A stretch of 64,000 bases of DNA from an uncultured Paracoccaceae bacterium (GCA_947502145.1 CANMYO010000001.1:248001-312000), one strand, 5' to 3'. Positions 18,365-27,521 are shown, counted from the first letter of the stretch. Notes: generated by a model not told the origin, from the letters alone. Program-made: numbers and translations.

Positions 18365-19684
18365 TCAATTCTGACCCTTGTTGCGCTTCGCGCGCAGCCC
18401 GGCAAAATAGTCGACCCGCTTTTTCAGGTCACGCTCAAATCCGCGATCGACAGGCAGATAGTAAATTCCGCGCTTCATGCCGTCCGGGAAATAGTTCTGC
18501 CCCGAAAACCCATCTTCGGCATCGTGGTCATAGGCATAGCCATCGCCATATCCCTGATCTTTCATCAGTGAGGTGGGGGCATTCAGAATATGATTGGGCG
18601 GCGGTTCCGACCCGGTCTTCTTCGCCGCGGCCATTGCCGCCTTGAAGGCCATATATGTGGCGTTGGATTTTGGCGCCAGCGCCAAGTAGGTCAGGGCCTG
18701 CGCCAGTGCCAACTCGCCCTCTGGGCTGCCCAATCGTTCATATGTCTCCCAGGCATCAAGACACAGGCGCTGCGCCTGCGGGTCAGCAAGGCCAATGTCC
18801 TCGACTGCCATGCGCGTGATGCGCCTCGCCAGAAACCGCGGGTCCTCGCCACCCGCCAGCATCCGCGCCAGCCAATAGAGCGCGGCATCAGGGTCTGACC
18901 CCCGCACTGACTTATGCAGGGCAGAGATCAGGTTGTAATGTTCATCGCCCGACTTGTCGTACTTGGTCGCCCGCTTCATCAACCGGGATGACAGCGTCTT
19001 GGTGCTAAGAACAACATCGTCCTTCCACGCGGTCACTTGCTCGATCAGGTTCAGCAGGGCCCGGCCATCCCCGTCGGCCATTTCGATCAGGGCCGCGCGC
19101 GCCTGACCGTCCAAGGGCAACTTGCGGCCAATCTCACGTTCGGCCCGCTGTGCCAGCCTTTCCAGATCACCGGGCCCAAGACGTTTCAGAACGAGCACCT
19201 GCGCGCGCGAAAGCAGGGCCGCGTTGAGTTCAAAGCTCGGGTTCTCTGTTGTCGCTCCGACCAGAAGGATGGTGCCATCCTCCATATGCGGCAGAAACCC
19301 ATCCTGCTGTGCCTTGTTAAAACGATGGATCTCATCGACGAAAAGCAACGTCCCCTTACCATTCTGACGTCGCAGCCGCGCCGCTTCAAAGACCTTTCGC
19401 AGCTCTGGTACGCCGGTAAAAATCGCGCTGATCTGGACGAAATGCATATCTGTTTCGTCCGCCAGCAGGCGCGCGATTGTGGTTTTGCCGACTCCGGGCG
19501 GACCCCAGAACACCAAGGACGACAGTGACCCCGCCGCCAGCATCGCGCCCAGCGGCGCTTCGGGGCCCAGCACCTGCTCCTGCCCGATCACATCGCCAAG
19601 CGTGGCGGGGCGCAGGCGATCGGCCAACGGGCGCCTGCTTTCCGGTACGGGTTCGGACGATGATGTGTCAAACAGATCGGGCAT
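18365..19684 (-). CDS. rarA: Replication-associated recombination protein A (AAA ATPase)
   Basis: The 439-residue protein has Walker [17 protein letters not shown], Walker [12 protein letters not shown], sensor 1 [13 protein letters not shown] and the MgsA C-terminal tail [19 protein letters not shown]. RarA acts at stalled replication forks with SSB and RecA. The RarA-CrcB-pseudouridine synthase-HAD-ATP12 order is a familiar Rhodobacterales block. It lies 39 bases downstream of the luxI stop, on the same strand. Confidence 0.95.
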   Translation of the reverse strand: MPDLFDTSSSEPVPESRRPLADRLRPATLGDVIGQEQVLGPEAPLGAMLAAGSLSSLVFWGPPGVGKTTIARLLADETDMHFVQISAIFTGVPELRKVFEAARLRRQNGKGTLLFVDEIHRFNKAQQDGFLPHMEDGTILLVGATTENPSFELNAALLSRAQVLVLKRLGPGDLERLAQRAEREIGRKLPLDGQARAALIEMADGDGRALLNLIEQVTAWKDDVVLSTKTLSSRLMKRATKYDKSGDEHYNLISALHKSVRGSDPDAALYWLARMLAGGEDPRFLARRITRMAVEDIGLADPQAQRLCLDAWETYERLGSPEGELALAQALTYLALAPKSNATYMAFKAAMAAAKKTGSEPPPNHILNAPTSLMKDQGYGDGYAYDHDAEDGFSGQNYFPDGMKRGIYYLPVDRGFERDLKKRVDYFAGLRAKRNKGQN

Positions 19685-19723
19685 GGCAGATATCTATGTC
19701 GATCGCGGCAGCTTGGCAAAGCG

Positions 19724-20314
19724 TCAGTGCAACTGGGTCGAAAAGTCGATCCAAACAGCCTGGTAGTCGATCCCGCCCATGTTCATGTTCCGGCCCGCGG
19801 CCTTCATGTCCAATTTGCAACGCGCCGCCCAGCGATCCCAGTTTGATGGCAATAGGGCAAGCAAACGCCCGATTCCTTCCTCGCGACTTGTGCGCAGCAT
19901 TTGCATGACAAGACGATGATGCACTTTGCGGCGAATGCTCGTCGGTATGTCATTGGCAACGAATCCGCGCGTCACTTCCCAAGTGGCTTCGTCCACCGGT
20001 GCGGTTTCGTAAAGCAGGTCGGTTGGAATAGATTCGAGCAACCCGTTTTGCGCATCACGAATCATATAGCTGTAGATCCCACAACGGGCCTGAGTTGGTG
20101 TTAGACGGACACCGGCCAATACCCGGCCCGTGTTGTCGTGGACGGCCAGCCAGCGCGATTGTGGCGTGTCGTATTGATCGTATTCCATCCCCATAGTCTG
20201 AGGTAGATCCCACTTGTTCTTGACGATGAAAGACTCACGGCGTGCGCGAAGAACATTGGCGAACAACTCGCCATGGTTGTGGAGGTTGGCGAAAGAGAGA
20301 GTGGTGGCCTGCAT
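19724..20314 (-). CDS. luxI: Acyl-homoserine-lactone synthase (LuxI family)
   Basis: The 196-residue protein shows the LuxI-family invariant residues: R and F in RARRESFIVKNKW, W34-equivalent, D-x-Y-D in GMEYDQYDTPQSRWL, R in LAGVRLTPT, and E-x-x-R in WEVTRGFV. The enzyme joins an acyl group from acyl-ACP (or acyl-CoA) to S-adenosylmethionine to make a diffusible signal. The acyl chain cannot be predicted. It lies 66 bases downstream of luxR on the same strand, with a short dyad between them. Confidence 0.92.
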   Translation of the reverse strand: MQATTLSFANLHNHGELFANVLRARRESFIVKNKWDLPQTMGMEYDQYDTPQSRWLAVHDNTGRVLAGVRLTPTQARCGIYSYMIRDAQNGLLESIPTDLLYETAPVDEATWEVTRGFVANDIPTSIRRKVHHRLVMQMLRTSREEGIGRLLALLPSNWDRWAARCKLDMKAAGRNMNMGGIDYQAVWIDFSTQLH

Positions 20315-20347
20315 AGGGCATCTCCGGTCAGTGTTAACGTAATACTT

Positions 20348-20360
20348 GGTTAAACTAACC
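20348..20360. promoter_or_regulatory. Short inverted repeat upstream of luxI
   Basis: GGTTA and TAACC form a perfect 5-bp dyad with a 3-base spacer, 34 bases before the luxI start. It is shorter than a classical lux box (about 20 bp), so LuxR binding here is only a possibility. Confidence 0.3.
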
Positions 20361-20380
20361 TAATTGGAGTTGAAATGCCG

Positions 20381-20992
20381 TCAAAGAAGCCGGTAATCAC
20401 GGGCCCGCTGGATCGCTTCGGCGGTTGTTCTGGCCAATAAACTGTTGCGCGCCGCGGAAAGCCTTGCTTTCAATGCACTTTCTGAGATCCCGAGTTTCGC
20501 CGCGGCCGCTGCGTGTCTGTCGCCATCGGCGATAAGTTGCAAAGCAGCGACCTGAGCGTCCGTTAAGGATTTCGGGGGTTCCGTCGTGACATGCAGTTTT
20601 TGGATAATCTTGGCGAATTCATCCATCTCATCTTGTGTGAACTCACGATCCGGGCGCGAGGCCGAGGCAATCGAACGAGAATTGATTGGCCCTGTAGACA
20701 CCGCAAATCCGTAGTTCATGCCAAATTGCTTGGCCTGACCCAGAATATCGAATGGGTCAGGGATACCGATCTCTGACCATCGCGCGACGCCCTCCTGACC
20801 GAATCCCCATGCAATAATCGGGTCACGCAAGGCAAAGGCCTGCTCGGTGTACAGGTTGGTCCATCCTTCCGGGTAGGTTTGGTGATGAATCAATGGCAAA
20901 GCAAAGCGGATATGAAGGGCAAAGAAGAACCCATCCGGTGCGCAGTAGGCTAGTTTGCCTGTGTGGATTTCAATAACAGACTGAATGGACAT
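20381..20992 (-). CDS. luxR: LuxR-family quorum-sensing regulator
   Basis: The 203-residue protein has an N-terminal autoinducer-binding domain with the expected residues (W and Y in WTNLYTEQ, DP in LRDPIIAWG, W in RWSEIG) and a C-terminal GerE-type helix-turn-helix (LTDAQVAALQLIADGDRHAAAAAKLGISESALKARLSAARNSL-type pattern). The length is shorter than the usual 230-250 residues, mostly at the N-terminus and the linker. It presumably responds to the product of the neighbouring luxI. It is divergent from a small ORF. Confidence 0.9.
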   Translation of the reverse strand: MSIQSVIEIHTGKLAYCAPDGFFFALHIRFALPLIHHQTYPEGWTNLYTEQAFALRDPIIAWGFGQEGVARWSEIGIPDPFDILGQAKQFGMNYGFAVSTGPINSRSIASASRPDREFTQDEMDEFAKIIQKLHVTTEPPKSLTDAQVAALQLIADGDRHAAAAAKLGISESALKARLSAARNSLLARTTAEAIQRARDYRLL

Positions 20993-21060
20993 ATCTTTTT
21001 AGACAAGTTGCCTCAAACACCGTCAACCTTAAATTGCGTTAGTGGTAAGGGAGACGGTAT

Positions 21061-21207
21061 GTGAGTGATGAAGACCTCGTCGGCAAGCTGGCAAAGCTGT
21101 TGCCCTTGCAAAAGAAGGCGTTACGCGAATTTCTAATTCCTAATCGGCCTGCCCCACCGAAAGACGATGGCGCTAACGATGACGCTGCGTCAAATGATGA
21201 CGACTAG
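21061..21207 (+). CDS. Small ORF (48 residues), unknown function, divergent from luxR
   Basis: GTG 21061 is preceded by GGGAGA at about 8 bases, a good ribosome binding site. The product has an amphipathic helix-like N-terminal half (LVGKLAKLLPLQKKALREFL) and an acidic tail rich in Asp and Asn. It ends 8 bases before a strong hairpin. I do not recognise it. It lies in the 68-base divergent region shared with luxR, so it may be controlled with luxR. Support is the ribosome binding site, terminator and composition; no homology was checked. Confidence 0.5.
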   Translation: MSDEDLVGKLAKLLPLQKKALREFLIPNRPAPPKDDGANDDAASNDDD

Positions 21208-21215
21208 GCACAAAA

Positions 21216-21239
21216 AAAGCCCTGTCGAAACAGGGCTTT
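21216..21239. terminator. Intrinsic terminator after rplQ (minus) and the small ORF (plus)
   Basis: AAAGCCCTG and CAGGGCTTT form a 9-bp stem with a TCGAAA loop. On the minus strand a run of seven T's follows, a textbook terminator for the rpsM-rpsK-rpoA-rplQ transcript. On the plus strand the tail is weaker but may still stop transcription of the small ORF. Confidence 0.9.
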
Positions 21240-21260
21240 CCTTCAATCTTCTGATGTCGC

Positions 21261-21680
21261 CTATTCTTCGGCAGCGTCTTCTTCGATCAGACGCGCCTTG
21301 TCTGCGGCACCTTTTGCGTCGACGTCACGGTCGACAAATTCGATGATTGCCATCGGCGCCATATCGCCATAGCGGAAACCCGCCTTCAGCACGCGAACAT
21401 AGCCACCCTGACGATCCTTGTAGCGTGGACCAAGTGTTTCAAACAGTTTTGCAACGTGCATATCCTGCTTCAGACGGGCGGCGGCCTGACGACGGGCGTG
21501 CAAATCGCCACGCTTGCCCAGTGTCACCAGCTTATCGATGACCCGTTTGAGTTCTTTTGCCTTTGGCAAAGTCGTTTTGATCTGCTCATGTTCAATGAGC
21601 GAGCCGGCCATGTTCGCAAACAGCGCCTTGCGGTGCTCATGTGTGCGGTTGAGGCGGCGGTAACCACGTGCGTGACGCAT
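21261..21680 (-). CDS. rplQ: 50S ribosomal protein L17
   Basis: The 139-residue protein starts [25 protein letters not shown], the L17 signature, with the [24 protein letters not shown] block near its C-terminus. The C-terminus is rich in acidic residues as in other alphaproteobacteria. It is the last gene of the alpha operon and is followed by a strong terminator. ATG 21680 is chosen over an in-frame TTG two codons earlier. Confidence 0.97.
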   Translation of the reverse strand: MRHARGYRRLNRTHEHRKALFANMAGSLIEHEQIKTTLPKAKELKRVIDKLVTLGKRGDLHARRQAAARLKQDMHVAKLFETLGPRYKDRQGGYVRVLKAGFRYGDMAPMAIIEFVDRDVDAKGAADKARLIEEDAAEE

Positions 21681-21767
21681 ATCCAAGTCTCCATTTCGTT
21701 TTAGGGTGGGCCGTGCGCTGCGTAGACGCCAGCTCCGTTAGTGGGGCACCATGCCCGGGTCGTGATC

Positions 21768-21787
21768 GGGCGGGGACACCCCCGCCC
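21768..21787 (-). terminator. Hairpin between rpoA and rplQ
   Basis: GGGCGGGG and CCCCGCCC form a perfect 8-bp GC stem with a 4-base ACAC loop, directly after the rpoA stop. No U run follows on the minus strand. It may balance RNA polymerase and ribosomal protein expression by partial termination or mRNA protection. Confidence 0.6.
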
Positions 21788-21795
21788 AGATTTTC

Positions 21796-22812
21796 TTAGA
21801 ACTGGTCTTCAAACTTTTTGGCCAGGTCTTCGATATTGTCCGGCGGCCAATCCTCGACGTCCATGCCAAGGTGCAGCCCCATGCCAGACAACACTTCTTT
21901 GATTTCGTTCAAAGACTTGCGGCCAAAGTTTGGCGTGCGCAGCATTTCGGCTTCGGTTTTCTGGATCAGATCGCCAATATAAACGATATTGTCGTTCTTG
22001 AGACAGTTTGCCGAACGGACAGACAGCTCCAGCTCGTCCACTTTCTTCAGCAGAAGCGGGTTGAACTCAAGTCCGTCATCATCAGAACCAGCCTGTGCGG
22101 ATTCAGGTTCGTCAAAGTTGACGAAGATCGACAACTGGTCCTGCAAAATGCGCGCAGCATAGGCCACCGCATCATCAGGGGTGATCGACCCGTCGGTTTC
22201 GACTTTCATGGTCAGCTTGTCATAGTCCAGCACCTGACCTTCACGGGTCGGCTGCACGTCATAGCTGACCTTTTTGATCGGCGCATAGATTGCATCAATC
22301 GCCATCATGCCGATTGGCGCATCTTCTGGCTTGTTCTTGTCCGCAGATACATAGCCCTTACCGGTGTTGACGGTCAGTTCCATGTAAAGATCGGCACCTT
22401 CGTCAAGGTGGCACAGAACATGCTCTTTGTTGAGGATTTCGATACCGGCCGTTTCCGAGATGTCACCAGCCGTCACAACGCCAGGACCTTTGGCCTGAAC
22501 GCTCAGACGCTTGGGGCCTTCGACTTCCATGCGGATCGCAACGCCCTTGAGGTTCAGAACGATGTCGGTGACATCCTCACGTACGCCCGAAACGGACGAA
22601 AACTCATGCAGCACGTTGTCGATCTGCACCGCAGTGATGGCGGCACCTTGCAGCGACGACATCAGAATGCGGCGCAGCGCATTGCCAAGTGTCAGACCAA
22701 AACCACGCTCAAGCGGTTCGGCGATCACTGTTGCCTGACGTGCGGGGTCATTTCCCGGCTTTACTTCAAGCTGGGTTGGCTTGATCAATTCAGCCCAATT
22801 CTTGTGGATCAT
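21796..22812 (-). CDS. rpoA: DNA-directed RNA polymerase alpha subunit
   Basis: The 338-residue protein has the N-terminal assembly domain ([29 protein letters not shown], then [21 protein letters not shown]) and the C-terminal DNA-binding domain ([21 protein letters not shown], then [25 protein letters not shown]). ATG 22812 has GGAGGGACAT upstream, an excellent ribosome binding site. It follows rpsK with a hairpin between. Confidence 0.98.
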   Translation of the reverse strand: MIHKNWAELIKPTQLEVKPGNDPARQATVIAEPLERGFGLTLGNALRRILMSSLQGAAITAVQIDNVLHEFSSVSGVREDVTDIVLNLKGVAIRMEVEGPKRLSVQAKGPGVVTAGDISETAGIEILNKEHVLCHLDEGADLYMELTVNTGKGYVSADKNKPEDAPIGMMAIDAIYAPIKKVSYDVQPTREGQVLDYDKLTMKVETDGSITPDDAVAYAARILQDQLSIFVNFDEPESAQAGSDDDGLEFNPLLLKKVDELELSVRSANCLKNDNIVYIGDLIQKTEAEMLRTPNFGRKSLNEIKEVLSGMGLHLGMDVEDWPPDNIEDLAKKFEDQF

Positions 22813-22877
22813 ATGTCCCTCCATTCCTGTTTGCCTTCATGTCCAAAAAGGCAAACGCCCGAGGTTAAAATGACGGA

Positions 22878-22907
22878 TTGGGGCCGTGCGAAATAACACG
22901 ACCCCAA
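22878..22907 (-). terminator. Hairpin between rpsK and rpoA
   Basis: TTGGGG-c-CGTG and CACG-a-CCCCAA form a 10-pair stem with one mismatch and an 8-base loop, 16 bases after the rpsK stop. It is an attenuator-like or mRNA-protecting element without a clear U run. Confidence 0.55.
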
Positions 22908-22922
22908 GGCGTTTGGGTAGGC

Positions 22923-23315
22923 TTAGACGCGGCGGCGCTTTGGTGGGCGGCAACCGTTGTGAGCCATCGGCGTCACGTCACGAATCGACGTGATGTTGAA
23001 ACCAACTGCCGCCAAAGCACGCAATGCACTTTCACGACCAGATCCGGGGCCCTGCACTTCGACTTCCAGCGTCTTGACGCCGTGTTCTTGTGCTTTCTTG
23101 CCAGCATCCTCAGCTGCCATCTGGGCCGCATAGGGTGTGGACTTACGTGAGCCTTTGAAGCCCATGGTGCCAGCAGACGACCATGAAATGGCGTTGCCCT
23201 GCACGTCAGAGATCAGGATCTTTGTGTTGTTGAATGAAGAATTCACATGCGCCACACCAGCGGCGATGTTCTTTGAGACCTTTTTCTTACCGGTCCGGCG
23301 AGTATCACGAGCCAT
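22923..23315 (-). CDS. rpsK: 30S ribosomal protein S11
   Basis: The 130-residue protein contains [50 protein letters not shown] and the C-terminal [12 protein letters not shown], all S11 signatures. It forms part of the mRNA exit platform of the 30S subunit. It lies 12 bases after rpsM in the alpha operon. Confidence 0.98.
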   Translation of the reverse strand: MARDTRRTGKKKVSKNIAAGVAHVNSSFNNTKILISDVQGNAISWSSAGTMGFKGSRKSTPYAAQMAAEDAGKKAQEHGVKTLEVEVQGPGSGRESALRALAAVGFNITSIRDVTPMAHNGCRPPKRRRV

Positions 23316-23327
23316 GACGGAGTCTCC

Positions 23328-23696
23328 TTATTTCTTCTTGCCGGCAATGGCCTTTGCGGGGCCTTTGCGGGTGCGAGCATTGGTGTGTGTACGCTGACCA
23401 CGCACCGGAAGGTTCCGGCGGTGACGCAGACCACGGTAGCAACCAAGGTCCATCAGGCGCTTCACGTTCATCTGGGTATCGCGGCGCAAGTCACCTTCGA
23501 CGGTCAGATTTTCGTCAATGAATTCACGGATTTTCAGGACTTCGGCGTCAGACAGATCATTGACGCGGCGGGTGCTGTCGATGCCTGTGGCCTCGCAGAT
23601 CTGTGCCGCGGTCGTGTTACCGATACCGGTGATGTAGGTGAGGGCGATTGGAACCCGCTTTGCAGTCGGGATGTTTACGCCGGCAATACGTGCCAC
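23328..23696 (-). CDS. rpsM: 30S ribosomal protein S13
   Basis: From GTG 23696 the product is 122 residues and starts [26 protein letters not shown] with GTG read as methionine; this matches the family N-terminus exactly. AAGGAA lies at good spacing. An ATG 17 codons upstream would add residues not found in S13. The C-terminal [25 protein letters not shown] is diagnostic. It is the first gene of the alpha operon and has a long leader with its own promoter. Confidence 0.97.
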   Translation of the reverse strand: MARIAGVNIPTAKRVPIALTYITGIGNTTAAQICEATGIDSTRRVNDLSDAEVLKIREFIDENLTVEGDLRRDTQMNVKRLMDLGCYRGLRHRRNLPVRGQRTHTNARTRKGPAKAIAGKKK

Positions 23697-23753
23697 GTGT
23701 GCAATTCCTTTTCGTTGCGGGTCCGTCATTCCAGACCCTTTTTTCACAACGGA

Positions 23754-23780
23754 AGCCCGGACCTATAAGGGCGCCGGGCT
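23754..23780 (-). promoter_or_regulatory. Leader hairpin of the rpsM operon
   Basis: AGCCCGG and CCGGGCT form a 7-bp stem with a 13-base loop in the leader of rpsM, between the predicted promoter and the GTG start. In other bacteria the alpha operon leader is a target of ribosomal protein S4; that role here is a guess from position alone. Confidence 0.4.
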
Positions 23781-23841
23781 GCGTCATATTAAGGTGTTCA
23801 AATGGGGCGCGACCCCATGCGATTCCCTACCGGGATGGCGC

Positions 23842-23870
23842 TATTTATGGCGGGGTGGCGACAGGGTCAA
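23842..23870 (-). promoter_or_regulatory. Sigma70-like promoter of rpsM-rpsK-rpoA-rplQ
   Basis: On the minus strand TTGACC (23870-23865) and TAAATA (23847-23842) are separated by 17 bases. The rpsM start is about 146 bases downstream. It lies between the small membrane protein gene and rpsM, so the alpha operon can be transcribed separately from secY-adk. Confidence 0.6.
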
Positions 23871-23887
23871 CCCCTATCCCAAAACCG

Positions 23888-24250
23888 CTAAAGCTCCACC
23901 ATCTTTACACCGTTCAGCAGACGTTTGATGACCGCAGGCCAAAAAACAAGATATGCCAATCCGAATGTAACGATCGACAGCAAGAGCCACACCAAAGCAT
24001 GTCCCAGAATATCGCCAAAATCTACTTGAACATCCAGTTTGGCGATTTTTGCACCATCACCGTCAACGACAAATGTCCGGTTTATCGGAGCCTTGATAAA
24101 ATAGTAGGGCAGCACAAATAGCGCCAACCCAAGCGTCAATACGCTCAAGATGATCCAGATGACGAGTTGGCCAATCGCCTCACTTAGCGAAAATTCGCAT
24201 TTCAAGTTTTTACCGAGCAAAATCAAATCCGTCCTACGCCCAAAATTCAT
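23888..24250 (-). CDS. Small membrane protein of unknown function
   Basis: The 120-residue protein has two long hydrophobic segments (about 28-51 and 84-106), each preceded by an acidic or polar stretch, and a basic N-terminus. The two halves look similar in pattern (LVIWIILSVLTLGLALFVLPYYFIK-type and LVWLLLSIVTFGLAYLVFWP), suggesting an internal repeat. I cannot assign a family with confidence. It lies 31 bases after adk, between adk and rpsM, where most Rhodobacterales have no gene. No clear Shine-Dalgarno precedes ATG 24250. Base use is more AT-rich than that of its neighbours. Confidence 0.6.
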   Translation of the reverse strand: MNFGRRTDLILLGKNLKCEFSLSEAIGQLVIWIILSVLTLGLALFVLPYYFIKAPINRTFVVDGDGAKIAKLDVQVDFGDILGHALVWLLLSIVTFGLAYLVFWPAVIKRLLNGVKMVEL

Positions 24251-24281
24251 AATGGGAGGACAACTAGGTGCCGTGGATCAG

Positions 24282-24941
24282 TTAGGCAAGAACACTTTTG
24301 ATCGACTCCGCCACATCATCCATGCTGGCCAGACCGTCAACAGAAACCAGATCGCCTTTGGCATAGTAATACCCGATCAAGGGTGAGGTCTGCTTGTAAT
24401 AGGCCAGCAGTCGCGTGCGCAGGCTTTCTTCATTGTCGTCTGCGCGGCGGGTCTGCTTGGTGCTTCCGCAGTTGGCGCAGTTGCCGTCAGCTGGCCAAGG
24501 TGTTGTCTTGTCGTTGTAGACCTCACCACAATCGCCACAGGTCGACCGGGCCGTGATCCGACCCACAAGCGCATCGTCATCAACCTGCATCTCGATCACC
24601 CTGTCGAGTGGTTGATCCAGTTCATTCAGCAATGCCCCCAAGGCATCCGCCTGTGCCAGCGTCCGTGGGAAGCCATCAAAGATGAAGCCTCCTCCTGCCC
24701 CGCCGCCATCGACGGCGTCGCCTTCAAGCTGTTCACGGATCAGACCAATGACGATTTCATCGGTGACAAGTTCGCCGCGGTCCATGACTCCCGCAACCAT
24801 CTTGCCCATCTCGGTGCCGGATGTCCGTGCCGCACGCAGCATGTCACCCGTGCTCAGCTGTACCATGTTCCGTTCATCGACAAGCTTACGAGCCTGTGTC
24901 CCTTTACCCGCACCCGGCGGTCCCAGCAAAATAATATTCAT
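24282..24941 (-). CDS. adk: Adenylate kinase
   Basis: The 219-residue enzyme has the P-loop [13 protein letters not shown], the [12 protein letters not shown] motif and a zinc-type LID domain with four cysteines (CGDCGEVYN … CANCG). It interconverts ATP, ADP and AMP. The zinc-type LID is usual in many alphaproteobacteria and Gram-positives. The start overlaps the secY stop by 4 bases, a common arrangement. Confidence 0.97.
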   Translation of the reverse strand: MNIILLGPPGAGKGTQARKLVDERNMVQLSTGDMLRAARTSGTEMGKMVAGVMDRGELVTDEIVIGLIREQLEGDAVDGGGAGGGFIFDGFPRTLAQADALGALLNELDQPLDRVIEMQVDDDALVGRITARSTCGDCGEVYNDKTTPWPADGNCANCGSTKQTRRADDNEESLRTRLLAYYKQTSPLIGYYYAKGDLVSVDGLASMDDVAESIKSVLA

Positions 24942-26299
24942 CGACGGGCAGGCCCTTTCCGTTTTGCACCGCTGCGCTTACCGCGCAGTTGCGATTTTTC
25001 GATCAAACCCTCGTACTGGTGCGCCAACAAATGTGATTGGACCTGCTGGATCGTATCCATCCCGACAGAGACGATAATCAGGATTGATGTGCCGCCAAAG
25101 TAGAATGGAATGGCTAGCTGCGCGCGCAAAATTTCCGGCATCAAAGCGACCAGGGCCAGGTAACCAGACCCCAGAACAAGAATGCGGGTCACAACATAAT
25201 CAAGATACTCTGCCGTTTTCTTGCCGGGTCGAATACCGGGCACAAAGCCGTTCTGGTTCTTGAGGTTTTCGGCAACCTCATCCGTCTTGAATGCAACTTC
25301 CTTGGTGTAGAAGTATGTGAAGAACACGATCATTGCCGTGAAAAACACCAGATAAGCAGGCTGACCGGGACCAAAATACGCAAGGATCGTCGACATGATC
25401 GGGCTGGTCGAACCGCCCGAGAATGTGCTGATCGTGGTGGGCAACAGCAACAATGCAGAGGCAAAGATCGCGGGGATGACACCAGCGGGGTTAACCTTGA
25501 TCGGCAAATGGCTGGTCGATCCGTCATAGACCTTCATGCCGCGCTGCTGGCGCGGGTACTGGATGTGAATCTTGCGCAGCGAACGCTCCATGAACACAAC
25601 AAACGTCAGCACGCCAATAACCATCAGAATCACGCCAACAATCACCGCCGGGCTGATTGCGCCTGACCGACCTTGCGAGAGGAACTGCGCGAGGGCGGCG
25701 GGCACTTCTGCGATGATCCCCACAAAGATGATCAACGAAATGCCGTTGCCGATCCCGCGTGCGGTGATTTGTTCACCCAGCCACATCAAGAACATGGTGC
25801 CGCCGACAATGGTGATAATGCAGGACGCACGGAAGAACAGCCCGGGATCAGCCGCCAGACCACCGCCTTCAAGACTGACAGCAAGGCCATAGGCCTGCGC
25901 AGTTGCCAGCAAGACCGTCCCGTAACGGGTATATTGGTTCAACTTGCGGCGGCCCTGCTCGCCCTCTTTCTTCATCTGCTTCAGCGGCTCCCACATAGAG
26001 CCCAGCAATTGCACGATGATCGAAGCCGAAATATAGGGCATAATCCCAAGCGCGAAGATCCCCATGCGGGAGAGGGCGCCGCCGGTGAACATTGACAGGA
26101 TACCGCCAATGCCTGTCGCGGCTTCCTCCATGAATGCGCGCAATTGAACGCCGTCAATGCCCGGAACCGGAATGTAGGTGCCCAACCGATAAACGATCAG
26201 AAGGCCCAGAGTGAACATGATGCGCTGGCGCAGTTCGGTGGCTTTACCGATTGCGCCCCAGCTCATGTTGGCGGCCATTTGTTCTGCTGCGGATGCCAT
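24938..26299 (-). CDS. secY: Protein translocase subunit SecY
   Basis: The 453-residue protein has ten predicted membrane segments and the plug and lateral-gate motifs ([16 protein letters not shown] near residue 80, and [11 protein letters not shown] in a cytosolic loop, [22 protein letters not shown]). SecY is the channel of the Sec translocon. It is separated from rplO by a long hairpin and overlaps adk. Confidence 0.97.
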   Translation of the reverse strand: MASAAEQMAANMSWGAIGKATELRQRIMFTLGLLIVYRLGTYIPVPGIDGVQLRAFMEEAATGIGGILSMFTGGALSRMGIFALGIMPYISASIIVQLLGSMWEPLKQMKKEGEQGRRKLNQYTRYGTVLLATAQAYGLAVSLEGGGLAADPGLFFRASCIITIVGGTMFLMWLGEQITARGIGNGISLIIFVGIIAEVPAALAQFLSQGRSGAISPAVIVGVILMVIGVLTFVVFMERSLRKIHIQYPRQQRGMKVYDGSTSHLPIKVNPAGVIPAIFASALLLLPTTISTFSGGSTSPIMSTILAYFGPGQPAYLVFFTAMIVFFTYFYTKEVAFKTDEVAENLKNQNGFVPGIRPGKKTAEYLDYVVTRILVLGSGYLALVALMPEILRAQLAIPFYFGGTSILIIVSVGMDTIQQVQSHLLAHQYEGLIEKSQLRGKRSGAKRKGPARR

Positions 26300-26319
26300 G
26301 CATGCCTCTTGTCATGTAA

Positions 26320-26352
26320 AACGCCGCCCGTCGGTTCCCCGATGGCGGCGTT
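26320..26352 (-). terminator. Hairpin between rplO and secY
   Basis: AACGCCGCC and GGCGGCGTT form a perfect 9-bp GC stem and the inner bases can extend it with a bulge. On the minus strand TTTTAC follows, a weak U tract. Partial termination here would lower secY relative to rplO. Confidence 0.6.
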
Positions 26353-26401
26353 CAAGGAAATCTAGCGTTATGTAAGCGACGATGACGCCGCTCACAAGGC
26401 G

Positions 26402-26878
26402 TTACTCTGCTGCTGCCGGAGTTGTGACGGTGAGTGACCCGCCCGCTTTCTCGACGGCGGCAACGGCCCCTTTGGAAGCACCGGTGACGCTGATCTTGGC
26501 TTTGGCCTTGAAATCGCCCTTTGCCAGAACGCGGATACCGTCCTTTTTGCGGCGCACCAGACCAGAAGCGACCAGCGCGTCTTCGGTGATCTCGGCCTTG
26601 GCGTCGATCTTGCCCTCGTCGATGAACTTCTGGATCAGGCCCAGGTTCACGACAGCGTAAGTCTTTGAATTGATGTTGTTAAAACCGCGCTTTGGCAGGC
26701 GCTGGTACAATGGCATCTGGCCACCTTCGTAACCGTTGATCGCCACACCCGAACGGGATTTCTGACCTTTGATACCCCGGCCACCGGTCTTACCCTTGCC
26801 CGAGCCCGGACCACGGCCGATCCGCTTGCGGGATTTGGTTGCACCCGGATTGTCCGAGAGTTCATTCAGCTTAAACAT
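26402..26878 (-). CDS. rplO: 50S ribosomal protein L15
   Basis: The 158-residue protein starts [42 protein letters not shown], the L15 signature. GGAGAAG precedes ATG 26878; the upstream open frame is not coding. The usual gene order rpmD-rplO-secY is retained, but a 684-base gap with its own promoter separates rpmD from rplO. Confidence 0.97.
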   Translation of the reverse strand: MFKLNELSDNPGATKSRKRIGRGPGSGKGKTGGRGIKGQKSRSGVAINGYEGGQMPLYQRLPKRGFNNINSKTYAVVNLGLIQKFIDEGKIDAKAEITEDALVASGLVRRKKDGIRVLAKGDFKAKAKISVTGASKGAVAAVEKAGGSLTVTTPAAAE

Positions 26879-26972
26879 TGTCGCTTCTCCTTTGCCGGAA
26901 GACCCCACCCAGCGACGGGAACGGGGCACACGGCGTTGCATTGATGTGCCCCATCAAAGAGGCCACCGGCGG

Positions 26973-27001
26973 CGTATAGACGCCCTTGCCTACAGGATCA
27001 A
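26973..27001 (-). promoter_or_regulatory. Sigma70-like promoter of rplO-secY-adk
   Basis: On the minus strand TTGATC (27001-26996) and TATACG (26978-26973) are separated by exactly 17 bases. The rplO start is 95 bases downstream. The -10 hexamer is identical to that of the rpmC promoter. Confidence 0.65.
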
Positions 27002-27004
27002 GCC

Positions 27005-27112
27005 CTATGAGCGGTGCGAGGTTTCACGCAGATAATCAGTCCAGCAGGGAACCGGCTGCGCGGTGAGGATGGATTTGAGACGAGTCTTGAGATTGGTTAA
27101 CAGCTTGGCCAT
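27005..27112 (-). CDS. Possible small ORF (35 residues) upstream of rplO
   Basis: ATG 27112 is preceded by GGAG at about 7 bases on the minus strand. The predicted product begins MAKLLTNLKTRLKSILTAQ, a basic amphipathic segment, and ends after a WTDYLRE segment. It stops just upstream of the predicted rplO promoter. I do not recognise it. It could be a small protein or an upstream leader peptide; homology was not checked. Confidence 0.4.
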   Translation of the reverse strand: MAKLLTNLKTRLKSILTAQPVPCWTDYLRETSHRS

Positions 27113-27491
27113 TGCACGGCTCCGAATGGGTTGGAATTTGCCTGATCCTTACGCCCGCAACTGTCGCGTCACCACGCATAATTCTGCATAGCCGCGATGC
27201 GATTCCCGCCGGGGCCCATTTGGTTAAGCACGTTAACAAAGCCCAGAATGCGCAAGCCACATCGCGGCAACAACTGATGCACAACCCATGTGGGTCATAA
27301 ACAGCCGCATCGTGGTTAATGGACCGTGCGGACCACGGGTGCACATCGCGCGCCCCTCCGACCAGGGACCCGGAGCGCGGGGGGCGGGCAAGATCCCCTG
27401 CCCCGTGGCTGCGTTCCCTGTCCTGGCCGGGGCTGCCCATCACCGCCGGTTTGCACCTGTCGACCGGACTCCCCGCGAACCCCGCAAAAGA

Positions 27492-27521
27492 AAACGCCCC
27501 CAACCAGCGTTGAGGGCGTTT
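27492..27521 (-). terminator. Intrinsic terminator after rpmD
   Basis: AAACGCCC-c-CAAC and GTTG-a-GGGCGTTT form a 12-pair stem with one mismatch and a CAGC loop, and on the minus strand the tail continues TTTCTTTTG. It lies 42 bases after the rpmD stop and ends the rpmC-to-rpmD transcript. Confidence 0.85.

Noticed and set aside
20315-20380. CtrA-type site upstream of luxI
   Set aside because: TTAA-like elements are present but none has the TTAA-N7-TTAA spacing.
27036-27503. 155-codon open frame on the minus strand in the rpmD-rplO spacer
   Set aside because: The composition looks random and it crosses the region just after the rpmD terminator; no domain or ribosome binding site is seen.
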